Made by a program: the position numbers and the translations under genes
From: CAYRAV01 sp964422365
Lineage (GTDB): Bacteria; Bacillota; Clostridia; Lachnospirales; Lachnospiraceae
Direction: 5' to 3'
Assembly (NCBI GenBank): GCA_964422365.1
Contig: CAYRAV010000062.1
Coordinates: forward strand, 1 to 18,241
Length of the DNA stretch: 18,241 nt
In this document: one piece after another, positions 8,446 to 15,457 of the stretch
How positions within the stretch are numbered: the first letter of the stretch is position 1
Layout: each line of letters begins with the position of its first letter
Notes under the pieces: model-generated
Seen by the model: only the letters and a program-made list of their open reading frames with translations
Told to the model about the DNA's origin: nothing
Database searches by the model: none

Positions 8446-9258
8446 ATGCAGTTATCAAAAAGATTACAAGCGGTTGCAGACATGGTACCAAAGAAAAGTA
8501 AGGTTGCAGATATTGGCTGTGATCATGCTTATGTTTCCATGTATCTGGTGCAGAATCGGATTGCGGACAAGGTCATTGCTATGGATGTCAATCAAGGACC
8601 TTTACAGAAAGCAAAAGAAAATATAGAAAAATATGGTTGCAGTGATATGATTGAACTTCGCTTATCAGATGGAGCAATGAAGCTGCAGCAAGGAGAGGCA
8701 GATGTTTTGCTGATTGCAGGTATGGGCGGCGGTCTTGTACAGAAAATTTTATCAGACAGCATAGAGATTGTAAAAAAGTGTAAGGCGCTTGTACTGCAGC
8801 CACAGTCAGAAACAGCAAATGTACGAAGGTTTATGTACAGGATTGGATTTCAGATTGCAGAAGAGAAGATTCTGATAGAGGAAGGTAAATTTTATATGAT
8901 GTTCCGAGGAGAGCAAATGCGGCATAATTCTAAAACAACAGAACATAAATGTGCAGTTGAAGTGGATGAGGAATATTTTGATTTTGGAGAAATGGTTTTA
9001 GAAAAGCAAAATATAAAGCAAACAAATTCGAATAAAAAATTTTTAGAAATGTCGGAAACGGAATATAAATACGGAAAACTGTTATTAGAGAAAAGAGACC
9101 GTTGTCTGTATACGTTTCTGAACAAGGAAAAAAAGAAATATGAACAGATTTTGGCGCAGTTACAAAAAAGCGACATGCAGAAAAATAAAGAACAATACGA
9201 AAAAATGAAACAGGAATATGAGTACTGTAAGGAAGGATTAAGTTATTATGAGATGTAA
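8446..9258 (+). CDS. trmK: tRNA (adenine(22)-N1)-methyltransferase TrmK
   Basis: The product is 270 residues. TrmK methylates N1 of A22 in tRNA using S-adenosylmethionine. The Rossmann-fold motif I is KVADIGCDHAYVSMYL (19-34), the acidic end of strand 2 is AMDVNQGPLQKA (45-56), and AGMGGGLV (91-98) and LQPQSE match the family. The C-terminal third is Lys/Glu-rich and probably coiled coil, also a family trait. This protein is somewhat longer than the usual 230-240 residues, with extra sequence around 165-200. GGAG at 8435-8438 lies 7 bases before the ATG. It overlaps the next gene by 11 bases, so the two are translationally linked. The same rpoD-trmK-Nif3 order occurs in Bacillus (yqfN-yqfO). 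The 125 bases before it show no clear feature. Confidence 0.9.
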   Translation: MQLSKRLQAVADMVPKKSKVADIGCDHAYVSMYLVQNRIADKVIAMDVNQGPLQKAKENIEKYGCSDMIELRLSDGAMKLQQGEADVLLIAGMGGGLVQKILSDSIEIVKKCKALVLQPQSETANVRRFMYRIGFQIAEEKILIEEGKFYMMFRGEQMRHNSKTTEHKCAVEVDEEYFDFGEMVLEKQNIKQTNSNKKFLEMSETEYKYGKLLLEKRDRCLYTFLNKEKKKYEQILAQLQKSDMQKNKEQYEKMKQEYEYCKEGLSYYEM

Positions 9259-10039
9259 AGAGATTATGGATTGTCTGGAAAAAGTTTCTCCTAAAATGTA
9301 TGCGGAGAACTGGGACAACGTAGGACTTTTGGTTGGCAGGGAAGAAAAAGAAGTAAAGAAAGTAATGATTGCATTAGATGCTTCGGATACAGTAATCGCA
9401 CAGGCGGCAGCAGAAAAAGCAGATATGCTTGTTACACATCATCCAATGATATTTTCTGCTGTAAAAAAGATTACAGATAGTGATTTTATTGGAAGAAAGG
9501 TCATAGATTTAATAAGAGCAGATATCTCTTATTATGCCATGCATACGAATTATGACATATGCATTATGAATGATGCAGCAGCAGATAAGATTGGTCTGCA
9601 GGATAGAAATGTGCTTGAACCATTAAAATTAAATAAGGAAACAATGGAAATGGAAGGCATTGGGCGTTATGGTACTTTAAAGGAGCCAATGGCTATAAAA
9701 GATTTGGCAGAAAAGATAAAACAGGAATTTTCCATTGATACAATCAGAATAACCGGGGATAAGGAACATAAAGTGAGAAAAGCAGCAATCAGTACAGGAG
9801 CAGGAAAAAGTATGATTTCCTATGCACTGGAACATAATGCGGAAGTGCTTATTACAGGAGATATCGATCATCATAGTGCAAAAGATGCTTTGGAACAGGG
9901 GCTTCAGATTATTGATGCAGGGCATTTTGGCACAGAGCATTTTATGACTGAGGCTGTAAGAACATATTTAGAGCAACAGTATGGAACGGTATTAGAGATT
10001 ATAATTGCACAAGAAGAAAGTCCGTTTCTGACAATTTAA
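9248..10039 (+). CDS. Nif3-like dinuclear metal center protein
   Basis: The product is 263 residues, the length of the short form (like E. coli YbgI) without the PII-like insert found in Bacillus YqfO. The family forms hexameric rings with two metal ions per subunit; its biological role is still uncertain (GTP cyclohydrolase-like or nucleotide-linked roles have been proposed). The start ENWDNVGLLVG (20-30) is typical, and ligand motifs are VTHHPMIF (H64, H65), HTNYD (H99, D103) and DAGHFGTEHF (H226, E230). AAGGA at 9233-9237 lies 10 bases before the ATG, inside the end of trmK. The 11-base overlap with trmK suggests coupled translation. Confidence 0.9.
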   Translation: MRCKEIMDCLEKVSPKMYAENWDNVGLLVGREEKEVKKVMIALDASDTVIAQAAAEKADMLVTHHPMIFSAVKKITDSDFIGRKVIDLIRADISYYAMHTNYDICIMNDAAADKIGLQDRNVLEPLKLNKETMEMEGIGRYGTLKEPMAIKDLAEKIKQEFSIDTIRITGDKEHKVRKAAISTGAGKSMISYALEHNAEVLITGDIDHHSAKDALEQGLQIIDAGHFGTEHFMTEAVRTYLEQQYGTVLEIIIAQEESPFLTI

Positions 10040-10076
10040 CATATAGTATATAGATTGACAGGCAGAGGTGTAAGTT

Positions 10077-11756
10077 ATGGAAGAAAAAATTATAATTACG
10101 ATAGAGAACACTAGAAAGAAAGTGATAAAGAAGGAATATGAAAAAGGGATTACATTATATCAGGCTGCACAAGATATGCAGCAGGATTTTCAGGAGGATA
10201 TTATACTGGCATTTGTAAACCAGAAATTACAGGAACTGCGCACAGAGTTAGTAAATGATTGTGAAGTACGTTTTGTAACAGTAGATGAAGCGGTTGCTAG
10301 AAAAGCTTATGTAAGAGGAATTAAATTTATGATGTTGAAAGCATTATATGATAGTATTCCTTCAAATCAGTTAGAAACAGTACGAATTGAATATTCTGTG
10401 GGAAATGCTTATTATTGTGAAACAGAGGGCAGTGTGGAGATAACAGAACAGCTGTTGCAGAAAATAGAAGATACTATGAAAAAATATGTAAAAGAAGATA
10501 TATTGTTCCGTAAATATTCCGTTTCCACTACTGATGCGAGGGCATTGTTTGAACATTATAAAATGTATGATAAAAAGAGGTTATTTGAATATCGCCGGGT
10601 GTCAAATGCGAATATTTATGATTTGGGTGGTTTTAAAGATTATTTTTATGGATATATGCCTTACAGTACAGGGATTCTAAAGCACTTTCATTTAAAGAAA
10701 TTTTCAAACGGTTTTATGCTTCATATTCCCGATGTTAAGAATCCAGAGGAAAAAGGTGTATGGACAGAACGTCCAAAATTATTTCAGGCCTTACAAGAAT
10801 CCAAGCAATGGGGGAAGACAATGGAAATTTCTACTGTTGGCGCCTTAAATGAAATGATTGCCAAAGGCGGGAGCAGTGATTTGATTTTAGTGCAGGAGGC
10901 ATTACAGGAAAAGAAGATTGCACAGATGGCAGAAATGGTTGCAAAGAGTGGTGATAAAAAATTTGTCATGATTGCAGGACCATCTTCATCGGGAAAAACT
11001 ACATTTTCCCACAGGCTTTCCATTCAATTGCGGGCACATGGACTAAAACCTCATCCAATTGGGCTGGATGATTATTTTTTAGACAGAGAAAATACTCCAA
11101 GAGATGAAAATGGGAATTATGATTTTGAGTGTTTAGAGGCTATTGATATAGAAAAATTCAATGAGGATATGGTAAATCTTTTAAACGGAAAAGAAGTGGA
11201 ACTGCCTTCATTTAATTTTAAAACAGGAAAAAGAGAATATAAAGGCAATGTAAAAAAATTAGGGCAGGAGGATATTCTGGTAATTGAAGGAATTCATGGC
11301 TTAAATGATGCACTTTCTTATGCATTGCCAAAGGAAAGCAAATTTAAAATTTATATTAGTGCCTTGACACAAATAAATATTGATGAACATAACAGAATTC
11401 CAACAACAGATGGAAGATTACTTAGAAGAATGGTACGGGATGCCAGAACCCGAGGAACTCTGGCAAAAGATACGATTGCCATGTGGCCGTCTGTACGGAG
11501 GGGAGAAGAGAAGTATATTTTTCCATTTCAGGAGGATGCAGATGTAATGTTTAATTCAGCACTGATTTATGAATTAGCAGTGCTAAAGCAATATGCAGAA
11601 CCGATTTTATTTGGAATACCAAAGGATTGTGAAGAGTATGTAGAAGCAAAACGGCTTTTAAAATTTTTAGATTATTTCATTGGTGTAAGCAGTGAAGAGA
11701 TTCCAAAAAACTCTATATGCCGGGAATTTGTAGGTGGAAGTATTTTTAATGTATAG
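10077..11756 (+). CDS. Uridine kinase-like nucleoside kinase with N-terminal TGS-like domain
   Basis: The product is 559 residues. The first 65 or so (EKGITLYQAAQDM... AFVNQKLQEL) resemble a TGS domain. Residues 70-210 resemble the second additional domain of threonyl-tRNA synthetases. The C-terminal half is a P-loop kinase of the phosphoribulokinase/uridine kinase family: Walker A GPSSSGKTT (301-309), substrate loop GLDDYF (329-334), and the ILVIEGIHGLND strand. This domain order is known from a Firmicutes family annotated as nucleoside or uridine kinase. The combination suggests ATP-dependent phosphorylation of a nucleoside, but the natural substrate is not clear. AGAGGTG at 10064-10070 lies 6 bases before the ATG, and only 37 bases separate it from the Nif3-like gene, so it is probably the last gene of the dnaG-rpoD cluster. 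Confidence 0.8.
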   Translation: MEEKIIITIENTRKKVIKKEYEKGITLYQAAQDMQQDFQEDIILAFVNQKLQELRTELVNDCEVRFVTVDEAVARKAYVRGIKFMMLKALYDSIPSNQLETVRIEYSVGNAYYCETEGSVEITEQLLQKIEDTMKKYVKEDILFRKYSVSTTDARALFEHYKMYDKKRLFEYRRVSNANIYDLGGFKDYFYGYMPYSTGILKHFHLKKFSNGFMLHIPDVKNPEEKGVWTERPKLFQALQESKQWGKTMEISTVGALNEMIAKGGSSDLILVQEALQEKKIAQMAEMVAKSGDKKFVMIAGPSSSGKTTFSHRLSIQLRAHGLKPHPIGLDDYFLDRENTPRDENGNYDFECLEAIDIEKFNEDMVNLLNGKEVELPSFNFKTGKREYKGNVKKLGQEDILVIEGIHGLNDALSYALPKESKFKIYISALTQINIDEHNRIPTTDGRLLRRMVRDARTRGTLAKDTIAMWPSVRRGEEKYIFPFQEDADVMFNSALIYELAVLKQYAEPILFGIPKDCEEYVEAKRLLKFLDYFIGVSSEEIPKNSICREFVGGSIFNV

Positions 11757-11826
11757 CCAATACAGAAAAAATTAAATTTTGAAAGTTTAAATCCAGAACA
11801 TTTTTCTGAGAGTACTTTTTACAAAT

Positions 11827-11838
11827 CTAGAGTGTGTT
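11827..11838. repeat. Possible end fragment of the interspersed repeat (R2)
   Basis: CTAGAGTGTGTT is identical to the first 12 bases of the long copy at 16537, then diverges. It lies in the 255-base gap between the kinase gene and rnpB. In that gap I see no supported gene; one open stretch of about 60 codons (11791-11973) lacks a normal start codon. Confidence 0.3.
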
Positions 11839-12011
11839 AAGGAGTGGAATGTCATTCGGAAAGCTGGCAAGGATAATAGTAATTGTGTGTCAGAAAAAGG
11901 AACAGAAATAAAATTGTTTGAGAAATCGGCTGAATTAAGAAAGATTTACAAATGGGTTATTGTAAAGAGATAGAAGAAATTTTTCTGCAGCAGGCATGAA
12001 ATTAAGATAAG

Positions 12012-12466
12012 GATGAGCAGCACTATAAGCCGAGTTCTGTATCAAATGATCATCTATCTGGTTCTAATGTTACCACTAGACTCTAGCGACCTACCCAAAA
12101 GCACGACGGGCCGCCGTAACACTTTTTATTCGGTCTTGCTTCGGATGGGGTTTACAGAGCCTCTGTTGTTACCAATAGAGCGGTGGTCTCTTACACCGCC
12201 TTTCCACCCTTACCATATCTGTATATCTTATCGAACAAAGTCAGCCAGCCCTGAAGGGGTATGACTTACAGCGTATCTGCATAGGGATAAGATATGGCGG
12301 TTTATTTCTGTTGCACTTTCCTTGGAGTCGCCTCCACCGGACGTTATCCGGCATCCTGCCCTGTGAAGCCCGGACTTTCCTCACCTAAACCCTTTCGTCG
12401 CATTTCACCGGATTGCCATAACAGGCAGATGAAATATTTAGGTGCGATCATCTGTGCTGCTCATCG
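12012..12466 (-). ncRNA. rnpB: RNase P RNA (catalytic subunit, type A-like)
   Basis: This RNA removes 5' leaders from pre-tRNAs together with the RnpA protein. The two ends form a perfect 12-bp P1 helix: GATGAGCAGCAC occurs at both RNA end regions as complements (12012-12023 and 12454-12465). The universally conserved GAGGAAAGTCCGGGC is at 12382-12368 and ACAGAACTCGGCTTAT at 12040-12025; GGUAAGGGUGGAAAGG is also present. At about 455 bases it is longer than the usual 350-400. The excess is an 80-base P12 arm (12213-12297) that carries the interspersed-repeat unit described separately. The gene lies opposite to its neighbours and has its own promoter. No clear terminator is seen at the 3' side, so that end is defined by P1. 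Confidence 0.95.
12223..12295. repeat. Interspersed-repeat unit inside the P12 arm of rnpB (R3)
   Basis: The core at 12228-12251 (TTATCGAACAAAGTC then GCCAGCCC) matches the internal unit of the repeat at 16657 and 16720 (TTATCAGACAAAGTCC...GCCC) in nearly every position. It is bounded by perfect inverted arms ATATCTTATC (12223-12232) and GATAAGATAT (12286-12295). Inside, AAGTCA pairs with TGACTT and CCC-TGAA-GGG forms the tip, so it can extend P12 as one long hairpin. Confidence 0.6.
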
Positions 12467-12472
12467 AACTTT

Positions 12473-12501
12473 ATTTTAACATGAATATTTTAAAATGTAA
12501 A
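12473..12501 (-). promoter_or_regulatory. rnpB: rnpB promoter
   Basis: On the minus strand TTTACA (12501-12496), a 17-base spacer, and TAAAAT (12478-12473) form a good sigma-A promoter. The predicted start, about 7 bases downstream at 12466, coincides with the first bases of the P1 helix. Confidence 0.75.
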
Positions 12502-12570
12502 CTCATATAAATGAAATGTAACAAAAATTTGCTACAGTTCAGTCATGCTATTCATGCATTATTATTATTT

Positions 12571-12642
12571 TAGAGCATGTTTGAAAATTCATTGCGGTAT
12601 ACCTTATCGGACAAAGTCCGTTAGTTCGAATGGTCATGAATT
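12571..12642. repeat. Interspersed repeat, short copy (R4)
   Basis: The end motif TAGAGCATGTTTGAAAATTC (12571-12590) is followed directly by one internal unit with ACCTTATCGGACAAAGTCCG (12601-12620), which contains the hairpin CGGAC-AAA-GTCCG. The copy sits inside a larger inverted repeat: ACAGTTCA (12534-12541) plus CTATTC (12548-12553) pairs with GAATAG (12649-12654) plus TGAACTGT (12656-12663). The rest of the 12467-12898 gene-free stretch is AT-rich and holds only the promoter-like sites listed. Confidence 0.6.
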
Positions 12643-12708
12643 ATTTCTGAATAGTTGAACTGTAACCCCTATTTTACCCTCAGAATATTTTCAATAAGTG
12701 AAATAAAA

Positions 12709-12737
12709 TTCACATAATGTGTAATGGATTTTATGAA
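12709..12737 (+). promoter_or_regulatory. Possible promoter for the small unknown gene
   Basis: TTCACA (12709-12714), 17 bases, TATGAA (12732-12737). The match is moderate, and the leader would be about 155 bases with a small GGTTC/GAACC hairpin near 12757-12775. Confidence 0.3.
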
Positions 12738-12898
12738 AACGTACGAAACATAATAAGGTTCTATTTTTCTGAACCGAAGCAAGGTTGTACAATATGACAT
12801 GATTAGAGGAACGAAATTATAGAAGGTAATTCTTAAATTATTCATAGAATGAGGGTAAAGTATAAATAAAACTGAGAGAACGAAGGAGGAGTATAGTC

Positions 12899-13366
12899 AT
12901 GATGAAAGTATTTGATTCGGATTATTCTTTAAATGAAATTGAGATGTTACTAGGTGAGAAGATGGAAGAGGCATATAGGAATACTCAGGAAGAGGAATGT
13001 AAAATTATTGACAGTTTTGATTTGAGTTATGAAGATTATTGTTATCTGCTTTTGAAATTAAAAGGTCTTATTACATATGGAAGAGGAGTAGAGCTGATGG
13101 AAAGATATAAAATTTCTGTTGTGACAGCCCTGGTGTACTCTATTCGTTATAGTGCAAAGGAAAATGTGTATGAAAAAATTAAAATGTTTATAGAAAAACT
13201 GCCACAGCATCAGTTAAGATATGCATTAGATATGCTTGTAGATGTGGTCGAAGAATATGCACTTTGCAGTTATGAGCAGTGTAAAGGGCAGTTAGATCAT
13301 TTATTTGAAGTGTTAGCATCACAGGCGGGAGAAGATGCCGCATATTATATGTCTTATGTGGGATAA
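12899..13366 (+). CDS. Small protein of unknown function
   Basis: The product is 155 residues and I do not recognise the family. AAGGAGGAG at 12883-12891, 7 bases before the ATG, is a very strong ribosome binding site, and codon use matches the neighbours, so the gene is probably real. The protein looks all-helical and acidic, without a signal peptide, membrane segment or zinc cysteines. The most distinctive part is LSYEDYCYLLLKLKGLITYGRGVELMERYKIS (about 41-72), followed by an amphipathic helix pattern and the end AAYYMSYVG. It stands alone between rnpB and galE, with a long hairpin directly after its stop. An ATG directly after the first (12902) would shorten it by one residue. No function is proposed. 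Confidence 0.75.
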   Translation: MMKVFDSDYSLNEIEMLLGEKMEEAYRNTQEEECKIIDSFDLSYEDYCYLLLKLKGLITYGRGVELMERYKISVVTALVYSIRYSAKENVYEKIKMFIEKLPQHQLRYALDMLVDVVEEYALCSYEQCKGQLDHLFEVLASQAGEDAAYYMSYVG

Positions 13367-13396
13367 TAAAAAAATAATTTGAGCCAATTTATTATT

Positions 13397-13521
13397 TTGG
13401 TTTGGATGTCAAAAATGTTTCGCACTTTTCCATGATAGTACATATGGTATTTGTAAACAAGTTTAGCATACCATATATACTATCATGAAAGCACCTTTGG
13501 TGCATTTGACACCCAAACCAA
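13397..13521. terminator. Long imperfect hairpin between convergent genes, possible bidirectional terminator
   Basis: The outer arms (13397-13413 and 13505-13521) pair 16 of 17 bases, and an inner stem (13431-13450 with 13468-13487) pairs 19 of 20. A side hairpin GCACC-TTT-GGTGC lies at 13491-13503, and the tip contains TAAACAAGTTTA (13454-13465). A run of six T follows at 13522-13527, and the minus-strand side is also T-rich. It lies between the unknown gene and galE. At 125 bases it is far longer than a usual terminator, so it may be something else (see findings). Confidence 0.45.
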
Positions 13522-13543
13522 TTTTTTGTTTAAAATGGCTGCT

Positions 13544-14530
13544 TTATTTATATCCGTTTGGATGTTCCTTATGCCAGTTCCAGGCACTTGCAATAATCTC
13601 TTCTAAACTATCATGCTCGGGTTTCCAGCCAAGTACTGTTTTTGCCTTTTCACTGGATGCAATTAATTGTGCAGGGTCTCCTGCCCGGCGTTTGTCGATT
13701 ACAGCAGGAATAGGATGGCCTGTTACTTTTCTTGCAGTCTCAATCACCTCATTTACAGTAAATCCAATTCCATTTCCAAGATTGAAAATATCACTCTCAT
13801 TTCCTTTGCAAAGATATTCTACAGCTAAAATATGTGCCTGTGCCAGATCAGTTACATGAATATAATCTCTGACACATGTGCCATCTTTTGTATCATAATC
13901 ATTGCCAAAGATATTGATATGCTCTCTTTTGCTGTTAGGTACTTGTAGAATTAATGGGATTAAATGTGTTTCAGGATTGTGGTCTTCTCCAATTGTTCCA
14001 CTTGCATGTGCTCCGCATGCATTGAAATAACGGAGGGAAACATATCTTAAATTATGGGCTTTTGCAGTCCATTTGAACATCTTTTCCATAGAAAGTTTTG
14101 TTTCACCATAAGTATTTGTTGGTTCTGTTTTGTCAGATTCCAGAATAGGGAGTTTTTCAGGTTCCCCATAAGTTGCCGCAGTAGATGAAAATACAATTTT
14201 ATCAATGCCATGTGCGACCATAGATTCTAATAATACTTTCGTACCACATAAATTGTTGTCATAATATTTTAACGGATTGACCATACTTTCCCCCACCAAA
14301 GAATTGGCAGCAAAATGAATGGCAGCATCAATTTTTTCCTTGTCAAATACGCTGTCTAAAAATGTACGATTTCTGATATCTCCCTTATAAAAGCGAGCCT
14401 TTGGATGTATTGCTTCTATATGACCTGTTTCTAAGTTGTCAATGATAACAACATCTTCCCCTTTGTCAATTAATTCATATACAGTGTGGGAACCAATGTA
14501 TCCGGCACCACCTAATACTAAAATTGTCAT
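13544..14530 (-). CDS. galE: UDP-glucose 4-epimerase GalE
   Basis: The product is 328 residues, near the usual 330-340. It interconverts UDP-galactose and UDP-glucose in the cytosol, feeding the Leloir pathway and cell-surface polysaccharides. It belongs to the extended short-chain dehydrogenases: NAD-binding GGAGYIG (7-13), FSSTAATYG with catalytic T117 in the Ser/Thr position, and the YGETK motif with Y141 and K145. SLRYFNACGAH and GTCVRDYIHVTDLA are also typical. GGAGGA lies just upstream of the ATG at 14530. No other gal gene is adjacent, so it is probably monocistronic, with its own strong promoter. Confidence 0.96.
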   Translation of the reverse strand: MTILVLGGAGYIGSHTVYELIDKGEDVVIIDNLETGHIEAIHPKARFYKGDIRNRTFLDSVFDKEKIDAAIHFAANSLVGESMVNPLKYYDNNLCGTKVLLESMVAHGIDKIVFSSTAATYGEPEKLPILESDKTEPTNTYGETKLSMEKMFKWTAKAHNLRYVSLRYFNACGAHASGTIGEDHNPETHLIPLILQVPNSKREHINIFGNDYDTKDGTCVRDYIHVTDLAQAHILAVEYLCKGNESDIFNLGNGIGFTVNEVIETARKVTGHPIPAVIDKRRAGDPAQLIASSEKAKTVLGWKPEHDSLEEIIASAWNWHKEHPNGYK

Positions 14531-14620
14531 AGTTATGTCCTCCTGACTTTGATTTGCTGGATATGCACCAGAGTTTTTAATGTATTGTTACATAAGTTTA
14601 TACAAGAATATATTATATTA

Positions 14621-14649
14621 ATCATATATAAGAAGTTCTTATTTGTCAA
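14621..14649 (-). promoter_or_regulatory. galE: galE promoter with palindrome in the spacer
   Basis: TTGACA (14649-14644), 17 bases, TATGAT (14626-14621) on the minus strand is close to the sigma-A consensus. The spacer contains the perfect odd-length palindrome ATAAGAAGTTCTTAT (14628-14642), which could be a repressor operator. The leader is about 85 bases. Confidence 0.75.
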
Positions 14650-14900
14650 TTTTTATATTGAAATAAACTTTGCAGATATGATATGGATAAATATAACAGA
14701 ACTATTGGCAGAGAGGAGAGTTGAAAGTATTGTTTTGTTTGAACATTTGGAAAGTTCTCAAGCAGAATCTTTTAAGGGACATCTTATGAATAGGATGTGC
14801 CTGTTTCTTAATATGCAGCGGTTTGGAGAGATGGATACCCAATGAAGAAGTATGTATAACAGAACTGTTAGATAAAATATCTAATGTAAAGAATTTCATC
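14650..14900. other. Gene-free stretch with possible coding remnant
   Basis: Between the galE promoter and the leuB promoter no supported gene is seen. An open stretch ending in TGA at 14843-14845 includes MIWINITELLAERRVES but has no ribosome binding site. The words ATAACAGAACTATTGG (from 14692) and ATAACAGAACTGTTAG (from 14859) are near-identical, and both read ITELL in their own frames. This may be decayed coding sequence; the family is not known. Confidence 0.25.
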
Positions 14901-14929
14901 TTGACACATAAATGAATAACGTTTATACT
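14901..14929 (+). promoter_or_regulatory. Promoter of the T-box/leuB-ilvD operon
   Basis: TTGACA (14901-14906), 17 bases, TATACT (14924-14929) is a near-perfect sigma-A promoter. The transcript should start near 14936, just before the first T-box helix at 14953. Confidence 0.85.
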
Positions 14930-14952
14930 AATAAACAATTAAAAAACTTACA

Positions 14953-15287
14953 GGCTGTGATAAGGAGGAGTACATACACACCGAATGCAAAGAGAGAAGA
15001 TGGCGGGTGAAAATCTTCGGGTAGGTGGTAAAGTTTTAGAACTTAAACATGGATATAGACATGTTTTGGAAGTAGCCTTTGAGCCTTGAACTGAACAAGA
15101 TGTATAAGAGGGGAAATCATCTTATGAATAAATTCTTAAGTAGGCTTCAACGTTATCCTAACGTTATCAAGGAACAGTATCGATAAAATTTATCCGTACT
15201 GATTGAGAGCAGAGCATGTCTCTGAATTTAGGTGGTACCACGGAAATATTCGCCCTAAGCATTTTGCTTAGGGCTTTTTATTTTTTT
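14953..15287 (+). promoter_or_regulatory. T-box riboswitch, probably valine-type specifier
   Basis: T-box leaders bind a tRNA and allow read-through when it is uncharged. The Stem I base pairs GGCT...AAGG (14953-14965) with CCTT...AGCC (15076-15085), with a kink-turn-like GAT/TGA. The loop-E strand AGTA is at 14969-14972 and the distal GGCGGGTGA loop at 15002-15010. A stem-III-like hairpin is at 15175-15203. The T-box itself, TTTAGGTGGTACCACGG (15227-15243), is followed by a strong terminator. Aligned to the B. subtilis glyQS leader from memory (specifier, one purine, then nine bases to the UUGAGC end), the specifier is GTA at 15072-15074, i.e. valine. This is an inference; leucine would also suit the genes. 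Downstream leuB and ilvD fit branched-chain control. Confidence 0.85.
15252..15287 (+). terminator. T-box attenuator terminator
   Basis: GCCCTAAGC pairs with GCTTAGGGC around an ATTTT loop (15252-15274), followed by a T-rich run to 15287. The competing antiterminator would use the T-box sequence just upstream. Confidence 0.9.
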
Positions 15288-15303
15288 GTGAGGAAGTTCT
15301 CTA

Positions 15304-15440
15304 TACTAAGCTCGAAAAAACCTCGCTAAGGATACGAGAACTACATTCGCACTAGGCTCGAAACTACCTGCACAGCATACCTTCACTCTAGGTTCGTGAG
15401 GGACCTCACCAAGTGTTCAGGCATCGCCAAGTGCTCATAG
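15304..15440 (+). repeat. Degenerate repeats in the leader between T-box and leuB
   Basis: Three related stretches begin near 15305, 15351 and 15385, all of the form ACTARGYTCG...ACCT, but differ in length. The third contains the hairpin GTGAGG-GA-CCTCAC (15396-15409). CCAAGTGTTCA (15409-15419) recurs as CCAAGTGCTCA (15427-15437), 18 bases apart. The stretch is non-coding and lies within the operon leader; its role is unknown. Confidence 0.45.
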
Positions 15441-15457
15441 TAAAGGAGGATGATATA

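Noticed and set aside
11791..11973. About 60 open codons between the kinase gene and rnpB
   Set aside because: There is no ATG, GTG or TTG start with a ribosome binding site in a suitable position and no recognisable protein.
12013..12479. Two plus-strand reading frames of 83 and 61 codons
   Set aside because: Both lie antisense to the RNase P RNA and have no ribosome binding site; the conserved RNA motifs explain the sequence.
13485..13859. 124-codon plus-strand reading frame
   Set aside because: It is antisense to galE and starts within the long hairpin.
14549..14845. 98-codon plus-strand reading frame
   Set aside because: It starts within the galE leader and runs across the galE promoter without a ribosome binding site; only its second half might be a coding remnant.
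15304..15440. Possible CRISPR-like array
   Set aside because: The repeat units differ in length and sequence, there are no uniform spacers, and no cas genes are nearby.
15413..15457. In-frame upstream start extending leuB by 15 residues
   Set aside because: It lies in leader repeats; AAAGGAGGA clearly serves the ATG at 15458.
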